DNA of 64,000 bases from Marinobacterium rhizophilum DSM 18822 (GTDB taxonomy: Bacteria > Pseudomonadota > Gammaproteobacteria > Pseudomonadales > Balneatricaceae): the NCBI RefSeq assembly GCF_000378045.1, contig NZ_KB899091.1, positions 248,001-312,000 of the forward strand. Direction: 5' to 3'. The translations under genes were made by a program, and so were the position numbers. Shown piece by piece: positions 1 through 9,268 of the stretch (positions are counted from its first letter, which is position 1; every line of letters starts with the position of its first letter). A model generated the notes under the pieces. It did no database searches. It saw only the letters and a list, made by a program, of their open reading frames with translations, and had not been told where the DNA came from.

Positions 1-406
1 GCAGATCGGCGAACATAGCATGCAACGGCACGATGATCGCCTGTTCAGGCACCGCCAGCCCGGCCAGCACGATAAAGAACAGTACGTTCTTGCCCCTGAA
101 TTCGGTACGTGCGAAGCCATACCCAGCAAGCGAGGCGAGCAGGAGCGTTGCCAAGGTTTGGGTGCAGGCTACGATCAGGCTGTTTATGGTCCAGCCGAAA
201 ACCTGTGAAGTGCCAAGAATATTGAGGTAATTCTTGAGGGTGAACGGTGGCGAGAGCATGACGTCTGTCCGCTGCGCCAGAAATTCGTCAGGCTTGAATG
301 AAAGAGCAAATACCCAGACGAGTGGCGCAATCCAGGCGATTGCCAACGCAATCACGGCTGCAAGGATCAAGCGGTCGCCAAATTTGTTTCCAACCTTTAA
401 ATGCAT
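1..406 (-). CDS. Carbohydrate ABC transporter permease, MalG-type (partial)
   Basis: Inner-membrane permease subunit of a binding-protein-dependent sugar importer. The reading frame starts at an ATG at 404-406 with an AGGAG-type ribosome site just upstream and stays open to the window edge, so the C-terminal half, including the EAA loop, is missing. The visible N-terminus has a short cytoplasmic segment, a hydrophobic helix (residues about 12-34, ALAIAWIAPLVWVFALSF), a periplasmic stretch, and the region around GWTINSLIVACTQT that is typical of MalG/UgpE proteins. It lies 16 bp after a MalF-type permease and follows the ATPase gene in one operon. The binding-protein gene is not in view and may lie beyond the left edge. 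The substrate cannot be read from the sequence. Confidence 0.85.
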   Translation of the reverse strand, partial: MHLKVGNKFGDRLILAAVIALAIAWIAPLVWVFALSFKPDEFLAQRTDVMLSPPFTLKNYLNILGTSQVFGWTINSLIVACTQTLATLLLASLAGYGFARTEFRGKNVLFFIVLAGLAVPEQAIIVPLHAMFADL

Positions 407-422
407 GATTGTACTCCTGGAT

Positions 423-1352
423 TTAGTAGGCTTGCTTGCGACTCGACAGCCACACCTGAAATGCCATCGCGACCAGCATCATTGCGAACAATACCTGCGA
501 CGCCGCAGCTGCGTAGCCCAGCTCCCAGTTCCTGAAACCTGCCTCGTAGATAAATTGCACGATGGGTCTCGAACTGTTATTCGGGCCACCTTGAGTCATT
601 AACTGAGCTTGACCAAACAGCTGGAACTGCAGAATGACCTCGATGATTGCCACTAGTGCGACTGTGCGACGAATCGACGGCAGCGTGATTGACCACAACG
701 TGCGCCAGCGACTGGCGTTATCTAGGGCCGCAGCCTCGTAGATCTCGCGTGGAATCTGCTGTAGTGCAGCGAGGAACAGCATCATCGGTAAGCCGATGAT
801 CCACCACACCGTAACCACGGCGATAGTCGGCAACGCCCAGGTCTCGGAGGTCAGCAGCGACAACGAGGGAAGTCCCACTGACTCGGTTATGTTGGCGAGC
901 ATCCCATGGTGCGGCATCAATACCAATTTCCACACCAGGGTTACGATAGTCACCGATAATACCGATGAGCCGAAGAAGATTGCCCGCAACGTTGCGCCAG
1001 TGCGTCCGGGCCTATTCAGCGCGAGTGCCAGCGCAAGGCCCAAGGCGATGAATACCGGAGTCGAAATCAAGACGAAGTAGAACGTATTGAGTACTGCGCC
1101 AATAAAAATCTCGTCGCTGAACAGCTCGACATAGTTATCAAGTCCGACGAAATCCGCCGAGTTAGACAACATGTCCACTTCCAGCAGACTGATCCAGATG
1201 CCTTTGAACAGAGGTATGACAAGCATCAACAGGTACACGACCAGGAATGGCAAGATAAACAACGCATTGCCCCAACGCTGGCCGGCTCGAGCGCCCCGCT
1301 TACGGGCCTGGATACGGTCAGCCGAGGCCTCCACCTTCATCGCAACGGTCAT
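423..1352 (-). CDS. Sugar ABC transporter permease, MalF/UgpA-type
   Basis: The protein has 309 residues, a normal length for the family, with about six hydrophobic helices. The first is near residues 30-50 (FILPFLVVYLLMLVIPLF). The EAA-type cytoplasmic loop (EIYEAAALDNASRWRTLWSITLP, residues about 205-227) is the contact with the ATPase. The start ATG overlaps the stop of the upstream ATPase gene by four bases (ATGA), with an AGGAG site inside the ATPase gene. It pairs with the MalG-type permease that follows 16 bp later. Substrate is unknown; position beside a pentose-oxidation operon suggests a sugar, which is inference. Confidence 0.9.
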   Translation of the reverse strand: MTVAMKVEASADRIQARKRGARAGQRWGNALFILPFLVVYLLMLVIPLFKGIWISLLEVDMLSNSADFVGLDNYVELFSDEIFIGAVLNTFYFVLISTPVFIALGLALALALNRPGRTGATLRAIFFGSSVLSVTIVTLVWKLVLMPHHGMLANITESVGLPSLSLLTSETWALPTIAVVTVWWIIGLPMMLFLAALQQIPREIYEAAALDNASRWRTLWSITLPSIRRTVALVAIIEVILQFQLFGQAQLMTQGGPNNSSRPIVQFIYEAGFRNWELGYAAAASQVLFAMMLVAMAFQVWLSSRKQAY

Positions 1353-2455
1353 GCTACACTCCTGGCTTGGGCGTGATAGGCAATACCGCTCTGGTCAAAC
1401 AGATGTACGGCCGAATGGTCAAGCCGCACGCCGACCAGGTCACCGACAGAAATCGTGCTGTCGGCCCCAGCCTGCACTATGACCAGTTCGCCATTGCGCA
1501 ACGCGATGTGCGCGAACGTCTGGTCGCCCAGCCGCTCTACTACTTCTGCGTTGCCAACTAGCACATCTGACTCCTCCGCAGCACCTATACTCAAGGCTTC
1601 GGGCCTCACACCGAGTGTAAGTTTCGACTGCGTTGGCAGACCCGCTGCCGGTACGCTCGTTTGGACAGTCGTACCATCTGGCAGGCGTACGGCCACAAAG
1701 CCGTTCGGCGCCTCAATCCGATCGACGTCAAGGAAGTTCATCGCCGGCGAGCCGATGAATCCTGCAACGAACCGTGTCGCAGGTCGGTGGTAGATTTCCA
1801 TTGGTCGGCCGAGCTGCTCAATTCGTCCTGCATTCATAACGACGATCCTCGTCGCCAGAGTCATCGCCTCGACCTGATCATGGGTCACAAAAATCATCGT
1901 CGTCTTCAAGCGCTGGTGCAGGCGCGCCAGCTCGATCCGCGTGCGCCCACGCAAAGCCGCATCCAGATTCGAGAGCGGTTCGTCGAATAAAAATGCGAGT
2001 GGTTCCTTGACTACTGCCCTGCCGATTGCTACGCGCTGGCGCTGTCCCCCCGACATCTCTACTGGCTTGCGTTCGAGCAGCGGGACCAGTTCGAGCATGC
2101 GGGCAGCTTCCTGCACGCGGCGGTCGATCTCATCACGCGGCACACCAACGTTACGCAAACCAAATGCCATGTTGTCATACACGGTCATGTGCGGATAAAG
2201 CGCGTAATGCTGAAAAACCATCGCGATATCTCGTGCGCCGGGAGCGAGATGTGTTACATCACGCCCAGCGACGTGAATTTCACCCGCTGACACCTCCTCA
2301 AGACCGGCAATCATCCGCATTAAAGTGGATTTTCCACACCCAGATGGACCGAGAAATACGAGAAATTCGCCCGGGTTAATCTGAAGCTCGAAATTATTAA
2401 TAACGTCGACAGACCCGTAACGCTTGTCAATACCCCTGAGGTTGATACCTGTCAT
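1349..2455 (-). CDS. Sugar ABC transporter ATP-binding protein, MalK/UgpC-type
   Basis: Energising ATPase for the two downstream permeases, about 368 residues. It shows Walker A (GPSGCGKST), Q-loop, signature LSGGQRQR, Walker B with DEPLSNLD, the switch histidine in FVTHDQ, and a C-terminal OB-fold (TOBE-type) extension as in MalK/UgpC. An in-frame ATG lies 12 bases further upstream (2467). However, the GGAG needed as a ribosome site falls between the two ATGs (ATGGAGATAAAAATG), so the downstream ATG at 2453-2455 is the likelier start. This is the first gene of the three-gene operon. The importer genes look slightly less GC-rich than the locus to their right, a visual impression only. Confidence 0.92.
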   Translation of the reverse strand: MTGINLRGIDKRYGSVDVINNFELQINPGEFLVFLGPSGCGKSTLMRMIAGLEEVSAGEIHVAGRDVTHLAPGARDIAMVFQHYALYPHMTVYDNMAFGLRNVGVPRDEIDRRVQEAARMLELVPLLERKPVEMSGGQRQRVAIGRAVVKEPLAFLFDEPLSNLDAALRGRTRIELARLHQRLKTTMIFVTHDQVEAMTLATRIVVMNAGRIEQLGRPMEIYHRPATRFVAGFIGSPAMNFLDVDRIEAPNGFVAVRLPDGTTVQTSVPAAGLPTQSKLTLGVRPEALSIGAAEESDVLVGNAEVVERLGDQTFAHIALRNGELVIVQAGADSTISVGDLVGVRLDHSAVHLFDQSGIAYHAQARSVA

Positions 2456-2924
2456 TTTTATCTCCATTAATTCTATTTATTACTTGGATTGACGTGAGAG
2501 CGAATTTATAAAATATTTGTATTCCTGATCGTCAATTTCTCTAAATTTTAATGAGAAAGTTTTGATTCTCTTATTAATGATCCGCCCCTCGTGAGGTTAT
2601 AAGCCTTCGAGTAGCACGATCCGGCAAATGTAGAACGGCGACGATGCGCTACAATAGTTCAGAAAAGTCGACTTAAGGCCCGACGTATTTGATAAATTCG
2701 GAACTCACTTATGTCCCTGCACTATCCTGAAAAAGCCCCTACGATTAGCTTGACGTCAGATCAGGTTTAGCTAAGCATTCTCAATGCTCTCAGGTAACTA
2801 CTCGCCCAGCGACCGGTGCAGAATGCAACCTGATCCAGCCCTCGACCGTCACCGGAAAAGGCCAAAGCCCAGAACCCTCGATACCCGGCCATTGGCCGGG
2901 ACCCAGTTCATCTTCGACATCCGC
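2456..2924. other. Intergenic region upstream of the sugar ABC operon
   Basis: This AT-rich gap of about 470 bp holds no convincing gene. Near the ABC operon it carries interleaved half-sites: TTTCTC (2536-2541), GAGAAA (2553-2558) and TTCTC (2566-2570). The first two form a 6-bp inverted repeat over 11 bases and the last two another over 8 bases, a pattern compatible with a repressor operator. At the other end a 7-bp stem (CCCGGCC 2884-2890, GGCCGGG 2894-2900) lies 25 bp past the stop of the aldehyde dehydrogenase gene and could end that operon, although no clear T-run follows on the minus strand. Confidence 0.5.
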
Positions 2925-4442
2925 TCAAGCACAAACCTGAAGGTCGGCTGGCAACAGATCCGCTGGGATATTCTGGTAGCACACCGGGCGCAGGAAGCGA
3001 CGGATCGACATCGTGCCCACGGAGGTGGCTCCAAAATTGGTGGACGCCGGATAAGGCCCGCCATGCACCATGGTGTCGGACACCTCCACCCCGGTGGGAA
3101 AGCCGTTGGCCAGCACCCGGCCAGCCTTGCGCTCTAGAATCGGCAGAAGCGCGCGTGCCTGGGCATTGTCGGCGGCATCCAGCTGCAGCGTACAGGTCAG
3201 CTGCCCCTGCAGCGCGCGGGCGATGGCCAGCATTTCGTCAAAGTCCGATACCCTCACCACCAGCCCCAGGGGTCCAAAGACCTCCTCACCGAGCGCCTCG
3301 TTGGCAAGCCAGGTCTTGCCGGTGGTTTCGAACAGGTAGGGCGTGGCTTCACGCAGGTCGCAACTGGTCGTGAGAACGTCCCGTACGCCATCGGACTGCT
3401 GCAACCGGCAAGCACCCGTGCGATAGGCATCAGCGATGCCATCGGTCAGCATGGTCTGGGCACCGACCGCTGCCAGCGCCTCGGTTGCGGCCGCGACAAA
3501 CGCATCCGCCTCGGGCCCGTCAAAGACAATCGCCAGACCCGGGTTGGTACAGAACTGCCCGGCCCCCATCGTCAGCGCGCCCACCCAGCCGGCGGCCAGG
3601 GTCGCACCGCGTGCCGTCACGGCATGGGGCAGCAGGAACATCGGGTTCACCGAGCCGAGCTCGCCGAAGAACGGAATAGGCTCGGGGCGCTGCGCACAGA
3701 GATCAAACAGCGCACGACCACCGCCTAGACTGCCGGTAAAGCCCACCGCCTTGATCAGCGGGTGCTGCACCAGTGCCTGACCCACTTCCCGGGTGCCGCC
3801 CTGGATCAGCGAAAAGACGCCCTTGTGCACACCACAGGCCTCAACGGCCGCGGCAATGGCCTGGGCCACCAGTTCGCTGGTACCCGGATGCCCGCCGTGG
3901 CCCTTGACCACCACCGGGCACCCCGCCGCCAGCGCCGCCGCCGTATCGCCGCCGGCCACCGAAAAGGCCAGCGGGAAGTTGGAGGCGCCAAACACGGCAA
4001 CAGGACCAATGGGGCGCTGCATCAGGTGAAGATCGGGCCGCGGCAGCGGTGCGCGCTCCGGCAGCGCCGCATCGTGCTTGCGATCCAGATAATCGCCGGC
4101 CTCGATATGGCGTGCAAACAGCCGCAGCTGACCCACGGTACGACCGCGCTCACCAATCAGGCGCGCCTCGGGCAGGCCGGTTTCCTGGCTGCCGATTTCG
4201 GTAATGGCATCGCCGCGGGCATCGATTTCATCGGCGATGCGATCAAGCAGGGCCGCTCGTTCTGCCCGCGTGGAGTAGCCGTATGCCTCAAAGGCCGCCT
4301 CTGCCGCCCGGGCCGCTTCATCGACCAGGGTGGGCGTGCCAACGGAAAATTCTCGCGCAGGACCCGACGCGGGTGCCGACATGAAGGTGGTGTCCCCGGA
4401 CACCCAGGTGCCTGCCAGGTAGTGCTTGCCTGTTAACGTCAT
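2925..4442 (-). CDS. 2,5-dioxovalerate (2-oxoglutarate semialdehyde) dehydrogenase, NADP-type
   Basis: Aldehyde dehydrogenase of about 505 residues that in this context should oxidise 2-oxoglutarate semialdehyde to 2-oxoglutarate, the last step of the oxidative pentose pathway. Visible elements are the N-terminal HYLAGTWV segment, the cofactor region AVFGASNFPLAFSVAGGDTAAALAAGCPVVVKGH, the glycine motif GFTGSLGGGRAL, the general-base region FGELGSVNP, and the nucleophile cysteine in GQFCTNPG. These variants are characteristic of the KGSADH type III group. The open frame extends 97 codons further upstream, but that stretch is not protein-like; the ATG at 4440-4442, encoding MTLTGKHYLAG, is the family start. 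It is the last gene of the ChvE/Ggu operon, 85 bp after the dehydratase gene. Confidence 0.9.
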   Translation of the reverse strand: MTLTGKHYLAGTWVSGDTTFMSAPASGPAREFSVGTPTLVDEAARAAEAAFEAYGYSTRAERAALLDRIADEIDARGDAITEIGSQETGLPEARLIGERGRTVGQLRLFARHIEAGDYLDRKHDAALPERAPLPRPDLHLMQRPIGPVAVFGASNFPLAFSVAGGDTAAALAAGCPVVVKGHGGHPGTSELVAQAIAAAVEACGVHKGVFSLIQGGTREVGQALVQHPLIKAVGFTGSLGGGRALFDLCAQRPEPIPFFGELGSVNPMFLLPHAVTARGATLAAGWVGALTMGAGQFCTNPGLAIVFDGPEADAFVAAATEALAAVGAQTMLTDGIADAYRTGACRLQQSDGVRDVLTTSCDLREATPYLFETTGKTWLANEALGEEVFGPLGLVVRVSDFDEMLAIARALQGQLTCTLQLDAADNAQARALLPILERKAGRVLANGFPTGVEVSDTMVHGGPYPASTNFGATSVGTMSIRRFLRPVCYQNIPADLLPADLQVCA

Positions 4443-4527
4443 CAGATTCTCAACTCTCGATTTGCAATCGCCCGACGCCGGGCACGGATATGTGCCCGGC
4501 GTCGGACCCCTGGCCTGGATTCGGCCG

Positions 4528-6273
4528 TCAGTGGCTGTCCTTGGGTACCGCGGCCCCGCGGCAACCGCGCAGGAAGTCAAAATCCGCGCCGGTATCGGCG
4601 CCCTGTACGTGGTCGTGGAACAGCTTGATATAGCCGCTTTGCGGCGCTGCCTCGGGTATCGACCAGTCGGCCAGCCGGGCTGCCAGCTCGTCGTCGCTGA
4701 TGTCCAGGTGCAGGCGACGGTTTTCGACGTCAAGCTCGATCATGTCGCCATCGCGTACCACCGCCAGCGGTCCGCCCATCGCCGCTTCAGGCGAAGTATG
4801 CAGCACCACGGTGCCATAGGCCGTACCGGACATGCGGGCATCGGAAATGCGCACCATGTCCTTGATGCCCTTGCGCAGCACCTTGGGCGGCAGGCCCATG
4901 TTGCCGACCTCCGCCATGCCGGGATACCCCCTGGGGCCGCAATACTTGAGCACCATGACGCAGTTTTCGTCGATATCCAGGTTCTCGTCGTTGATGCGCG
5001 CCTTGTAGTCTTCAATGCCTTCAAACACCACGGCCCGGCCGCGATGCTGCAGCAGATGGGGTGTCGAGGCCGAAGGTTTCAGTACCGCCCCCTTGGGTGC
5101 CAAGTTGCCGCGCAGCACCGCGATGCCGCCCTTGGCCGTCAGCGCCCTGTCCACCGGCCGGATGACATCCTCGTTCCAGTTGCGCACATCCTTGACTTCA
5201 TCCCAGATCGGCTGACCGGATACGCTGATGGCATCCTTGTGCAGCTTGCCGCCCTCGCCCAGCATGCGCATGACCACCGGCAGACCGCCGGCATAGAAGA
5301 ACTCTTCCATCAGGTACTTGCCGGAGGGCATCAGGTTAACGATGGTGGCAATGTCCTGCCCCAGCGCATCCCAGTCATCCAGCGTTAGATCAACGCCCAC
5401 ACGGCCGGCAATGGCCAGCAGGTGAATCACGGCATTGGTGGAACCGCCGATGGCACCGTTCACGCGAATGGCATTCTCGAACGCCTGGCGGGTCAGGATG
5501 TCGGACGGTTTGAGGTCGTCCTTCACCATCTGCACGATGCGCCGCCCGGTGAGGTGCGCCATCACGCGGCGCCGGCTGTCGACGGCGGGGATGGCGGCGT
5601 TGCCCGACAGCGCCATGCCCAGCGCCTCGGCCATGCTCGCCATGGTGCTGGCGGTCCCCATGGTGTTGCAGGACCCCGACGAACGGGACATGGCCTGCTC
5701 GGCTTCGAGAAAATCGTCGCGGCTCATGGTGCCGGCCTTGATCTCTTCCGACATCTGCCACAGGGCGGTGCCGGAGCCGACGCGCTCACCTCGGAACCAG
5801 CCGTTGAGCATGGGCCCGCCGGACACCACGATCGAGGGGATATCCACACTGCTTGCGCCCATCAACAGCGCCGGCGTGGTCTTGTCGCAGCCGGCCAGCA
5901 GTACCACTCCGTCCAGCGGATTGGCGCGCAGCGCTTCCTCCACATCCATGGCCGCCAGGTTGCGGTACATCATGGCGGTGGGACGCAGCGAGCTTTCACC
6001 GGCCGAGAACACCGGAAACTCCAGCGGCAGACCGCCCGCTTCATAGATGCCATGCGCCACACGCTCCGCCAGGTCGCGCAAATGCGCATTACAGGGCGTC
6101 AGCTGGGACCAGGTGTTGCAGATACCGATGACCGGACGGCCATCAAACAGGTCCGCCGGCAGGCCCTGGTTTTTCATCCAGCTGCGATGATAGATATGAT
6201 CGCGCGACGTACCGCCAAACCATTCGGTGGAGCGCAGTTTGCGCGGCCATTTTGCGGGCTTGAATTCGCTCAT
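4528..6273 (-). CDS. Sugar-acid dehydratase, IlvD/Edd family (L-arabinonate/pentonate dehydratase-like)
   Basis: Cytoplasmic Fe-S dehydratase that converts an aldonate to its 2-keto-3-deoxy acid. At 581 residues it has the length of L-arabinonate and D-xylonate dehydratases. The three cysteines expected to bind the [2Fe-2S] cluster are C61 (TPCNAH), C129 (AGCDKTTPA) and C202 (GSCNTMGTAS). Their spacings of 68 and 73 residues match what I recall for Rhizobium L-arabinonate dehydratase. The catalytic serine motif ARMSGTAYG is also present. Its ATG overlaps the end of the SDR gene by four bases, which implies coupled translation. Whether the true substrate is arabinonate, xylonate, galactonate or fuconate cannot be decided here. 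Confidence 0.9.
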   Translation of the reverse strand: MSEFKPAKWPRKLRSTEWFGGTSRDHIYHRSWMKNQGLPADLFDGRPVIGICNTWSQLTPCNAHLRDLAERVAHGIYEAGGLPLEFPVFSAGESSLRPTAMMYRNLAAMDVEEALRANPLDGVVLLAGCDKTTPALLMGASSVDIPSIVVSGGPMLNGWFRGERVGSGTALWQMSEEIKAGTMSRDDFLEAEQAMSRSSGSCNTMGTASTMASMAEALGMALSGNAAIPAVDSRRRVMAHLTGRRIVQMVKDDLKPSDILTRQAFENAIRVNGAIGGSTNAVIHLLAIAGRVGVDLTLDDWDALGQDIATIVNLMPSGKYLMEEFFYAGGLPVVMRMLGEGGKLHKDAISVSGQPIWDEVKDVRNWNEDVIRPVDRALTAKGGIAVLRGNLAPKGAVLKPSASTPHLLQHRGRAVVFEGIEDYKARINDENLDIDENCVMVLKYCGPRGYPGMAEVGNMGLPPKVLRKGIKDMVRISDARMSGTAYGTVVLHTSPEAAMGGPLAVVRDGDMIELDVENRRLHLDISDDELAARLADWSIPEAAPQSGYIKLFHDHVQGADTGADFDFLRGCRGAAVPKDSH

Positions 6274-7070
6274 ACCCAGCCTCCGTCAACAATGAAATTC
6301 TGTGCCGAGCACATGGCAGCAGCATCGGATGCCAGAAACAGCGCCATGTCGGCTATGTCCTGCGGCATCACGGAGCCGGCCATGCACTGGCTGCGTTTGA
6401 TCAGATCCCTGGCGCTCTCGTCGACCCACAGCTGCAGCTGCTTTTCAGTCATCACCCAGCCGGGCACCAGGGTATTCACACGGATGTTGTCGACGCCCAG
6501 TTCCCGGGCCAGGCCCCGCGTCATGCCATGCACCGCCGCCTTGCTGGCGGCATAGACCGGATAGCCCGCGGTGGCCATCATCCAGCCCACGGAACCGAAA
6601 TTGATGATGGAGCCGCCACCTGCCTTGCGCATCATCGGCGCCACCGCCTGGGCGGCAAACATCGCGTGTTTGAGATTCACCGAAACCAGGGCATCAAACT
6701 GCTCAAACCCCAGGGAATCCAGCGAGTGGCGCACATCATTGGCCGCATTGTTGGCCAGCACCGTAATGGGGCCATACTGCTCCGCCACCTGCTGAATCAC
6801 CTGCTGATACGCCTTGGTATCGGTGATATCGCACCGTTTGAACAGCACCTCATGACCCTCGGCCTGCAGCTGGCGTTGCAGCGCCTGACCGGGCGCATCG
6901 GCCAGATCCACGAACGCGGTGCGCGCGCCCTGGCGGGCAAACGCCTCCACCACCGCCTGGCCGATCCCTGTGGCACCGCCGGAAATCAACACCGTGCGTC
7001 CTTCAAGATCCGGGTAGATAGCCTTGGGGCCAAGCTGGCCGCGACCCGAGGCGCTATTCAGCTCAGTCAT
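6270..7070 (-). CDS. SDR-family sugar 1-dehydrogenase (probable)
   Basis: Short-chain dehydrogenase/reductase of 266 residues. The N-terminal nucleotide site is ISGGATGIGQAVVEAF (a TGxxxGxG variant), followed by VDLAD at the end of strand 2, NNAAND, a serine in NFGSVGWM, and the catalytic YAASKAA. It ends in the usual IVDGGWV. Its place between the AraD1-type and sugar-acid dehydratase genes, with ATGA overlaps on both sides, argues that it oxidises the aldose at C1 to the lactone to open the pathway. No lactonase gene is seen; spontaneous hydrolysis or an unlinked enzyme would be needed. Family assignment is firm; the reaction is inferred from context. Confidence 0.87.
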   Translation of the reverse strand: MTELNSASGRGQLGPKAIYPDLEGRTVLISGGATGIGQAVVEAFARQGARTAFVDLADAPGQALQRQLQAEGHEVLFKRCDITDTKAYQQVIQQVAEQYGPITVLANNAANDVRHSLDSLGFEQFDALVSVNLKHAMFAAQAVAPMMRKAGGGSIINFGSVGWMMATAGYPVYAASKAAVHGMTRGLARELGVDNIRVNTLVPGWVMTEKQLQLWVDESARDLIKRSQCMAGSVMPQDIADMALFLASDAAAMCSAQNFIVDGGWV

Positions 7071-8032
7071 ATCATCCGTACCTCGACATCCTGGGGCTCA
7101 TCCAGCTGCAGCGGATTGCGCAGTGTCAGGCCAAAATCCGGCGCCTCGATTTCGAACCGGTCGCCCGGCTCAGTCACAATGGCATCGGCCACCGACAGGG
7201 TCGCGGTGCCGAACATGTGCACATGCAGGTCGCCGGGCTGGCGAAAGAGCCCGTACTTGAAGTGGTGATATTCCAGGTTGGCAATCGTGTGGGACATGTT
7301 GTCCTCGCCCGACAGGAAAGGCTTTTCCCACAGCACGGTGCCATCACGCACAATGCGCGAGGTACCCTGAATGTCCCGTGGCAAATCCCCGATCAACAGC
7401 TCGGGACCGAAAGAAGCCGGGCGCAGCTTGGAATGGGCCAGGAACAGATAGTTAAGCCGCTCGGTGACGTGATCGGAAAACTCGTTGGCCAGCGCAAAAC
7501 CGATGCGATGCGCCGCGCCGTTCGGCCCGATGACATAGACACCGGCGATCTCGGGCTCTTCGCCACCATCCAGCGCAAAGGAAGGTGACAACAGCGCATC
7601 GCCCGGCGCCACGGCGACATTACCGGTCCCCTTGTAGAACCACTCGGGCTGCACGCCCGTCTCGCCGGGGGCGGGCTTGCCGCCCTCAATCCCCATGCGG
7701 AACATCTTCATCGAATCGCTCATGCCCTCGCCCGAGGCATGCATGGCATCACGGGTTGAGGCCGAACCCAGATGGGTCAGGCCCGTCCCGGTGAGAAACA
7801 TGTGCGCAGGGTCCGGATGACGTACCGGGCAATCGAGCCTGCCCTGCTCTGCCAGTGCCAGCAGGTCAACCTGCTCGCCCAAACCGTGCTGCCCGATAAT
7901 GGCTTCCAGCGTGGTGCCGGCGGCGATGGCCTCCATGGCCAGTGCATAGGTGCTGCTGGCTTCCCTGACCAGGCGCGCGTCGTCGCCCTGGCGGCAGATC
8001 ACACCGCCGCCTTTTAACTGAGAAAGATGCAT
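7067..8032 (-). CDS. gguC: AraD1/GguC-family protein, probable 2-keto-3-deoxy-pentonate dehydratase
   Basis: A protein of about 321 residues of the fumarylacetoacetate-hydrolase-like AraD1 group. Conserved-looking parts are FLTGTGLTHLGSASTRDAMH, QPEWFYKGTGNVAVAPGD, and the metal-site region GGEEPEIAGVYVIGPNGAAHRIGFALANEFSDHVTER. The frame is open 30 codons upstream, but the ATG at 8030-8032 has an AAGGAG site eight bases before it and gives the family N-terminus MHLSQLKGG. In Agrobacterium the homologue gguC follows chvE-gguA-gguB, and that order is kept here. In L-arabinose oxidation AraD1-type enzymes dehydrate 2-keto-3-deoxy-arabonate to 2-oxoglutarate semialdehyde, exactly the missing step between the neighbouring dehydratase and aldehyde dehydrogenase. 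Confidence 0.85.
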   Translation of the reverse strand: MHLSQLKGGGVICRQGDDARLVREASSTYALAMEAIAAGTTLEAIIGQHGLGEQVDLLALAEQGRLDCPVRHPDPAHMFLTGTGLTHLGSASTRDAMHASGEGMSDSMKMFRMGIEGGKPAPGETGVQPEWFYKGTGNVAVAPGDALLSPSFALDGGEEPEIAGVYVIGPNGAAHRIGFALANEFSDHVTERLNYLFLAHSKLRPASFGPELLIGDLPRDIQGTSRIVRDGTVLWEKPFLSGEDNMSHTIANLEYHHFKYGLFRQPGDLHVHMFGTATLSVADAIVTEPGDRFEIEAPDFGLTLRNPLQLDEPQDVEVRMI

Positions 8033-8043
8033 TGGTGAACTCC

Positions 8044-9255
8044 TTAGCGAGACTTGTTCTTGTTGTAGACATCGAAAATAACGGCCGCCAGCAGCACCAG
8101 ACCCTTGATCACCTGCTGCCAATCAATGCCGATACCCAGAATCGACATGCCGTTGTTCATGACGCCCATAATGAAGGCTCCGACCACTGCGCCGATAATC
8201 TTGCCGACACCGCCGGACATCGAGGCACCACCGATAAAGACAGCGGCGATCACATCCAGCTCGAACGCGACCCCGCCCTTGGGCGTTGCGGTATTCAGCC
8301 GAGCGGCAAAGATCAGCCCGGCCAGGGCGGCGAGCATGCCCATGTTGGCAAAGGTCAGGAAGGTCAGGCGTTCGGTGTTGATGCCCGACAGCTTGGCTGC
8401 CTTTTCATTCCCGCCCAGCGCATAAATGCGCCGACCAATGGTCGTGCTGTTGGTCAGGAAGGTGTAGGCTGAGATGAGTACCGCCATGGTGATCAGCACG
8501 TTCGGCAGGCCGCGGTAGGTGGCCAGCAGATAGGAGATAAAGATGATGGCGGCCGCGACCAGCGCATTTTTGGCCACAAAGAAGCTGAAAGGCTCGTCTT
8601 CAATGCCGAATTTCATCGCCCGGGAGCGTGAGCGCGCCGCCAGCATCACGATTGCAGTGGCCGCAATCACCCCCAGCAAAATGGCGGTGACGTTAGGTTT
8701 GCCGCCACCGAACAGGTCGGGCACGAAACCGGTGCTCAGCAGCTGGAAGTTCTTCGGGAAAGGCCCCACCGACTGCCCTTCCAGCAGCGCCAGCGTCAGA
8801 CCACGAAACACCAGCATGCCGGCCAGGGTCACGATAAAGGACGGAATTTTCCAGTAGGCGATCCAGTAGCCCTGGGCCGCCCCGATCAGAAAGCCGACCG
8901 CCAGGCAGATTGGTACCACCAGTATCGGCGGCATGTTCCATTCCACCATCATCACCGCTGCCAGGGCACCGATAAAGCCCACCACCGAGCCCACGGACAG
9001 GTCTATATGACCGGCCACAATGACCAGCAGCATGCCGATGGCCATGATAATGATGTAGCTGTTCTGCAAGAACAGGTTGGTCAGGTTGACCGGGCGCATC
9101 AGGGTGCCGTCGGTCAGAAACTCGAACAGCACCATGATCACCACCAGCGCCAGCAACATGCCGTAGTCGCGCAGATGGTTCGCCAGATAGGCACCAACGG
9201 AAAGTTTTGCCTGGGGCTCCGGGCCCGTCTCGCTCAGGGGTTTAGCTTGTTCCAT
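8044..9255 (-). CDS. gguB: Sugar ABC transporter permease GguB
   Basis: Inner-membrane permease of 403 residues in the ribose/xylose/galactose (BPD_transp_2) family, longer than RbsC-type permeases as expected for GguB/XylH/MmsB. There are ten or more hydrophobic helices, the conserved GHIDLSVGSVVGFIGALAA segment, and the C-terminal FGGNEKAAKLSGIN...GASMSGGVGKIIGAVVGA region. The start has a GGAG site eight bases upstream. It lies 13 bp after gguA and 11 bp before gguC. With GguA and the ChvE-like protein it completes a high-affinity importer for monosaccharides such as arabinose, xylose, galactose or glucose. Confidence 0.92.
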   Translation of the reverse strand: MEQAKPLSETGPEPQAKLSVGAYLANHLRDYGMLLALVVIMVLFEFLTDGTLMRPVNLTNLFLQNSYIIIMAIGMLLVIVAGHIDLSVGSVVGFIGALAAVMMVEWNMPPILVVPICLAVGFLIGAAQGYWIAYWKIPSFIVTLAGMLVFRGLTLALLEGQSVGPFPKNFQLLSTGFVPDLFGGGKPNVTAILLGVIAATAIVMLAARSRSRAMKFGIEDEPFSFFVAKNALVAAAIIFISYLLATYRGLPNVLITMAVLISAYTFLTNSTTIGRRIYALGGNEKAAKLSGINTERLTFLTFANMGMLAALAGLIFAARLNTATPKGGVAFELDVIAAVFIGGASMSGGVGKIIGAVVGAFIMGVMNNGMSILGIGIDWQQVIKGLVLLAAVIFDVYNKNKSR

Positions 9256-9268
9256 TATTATTCTCCGC

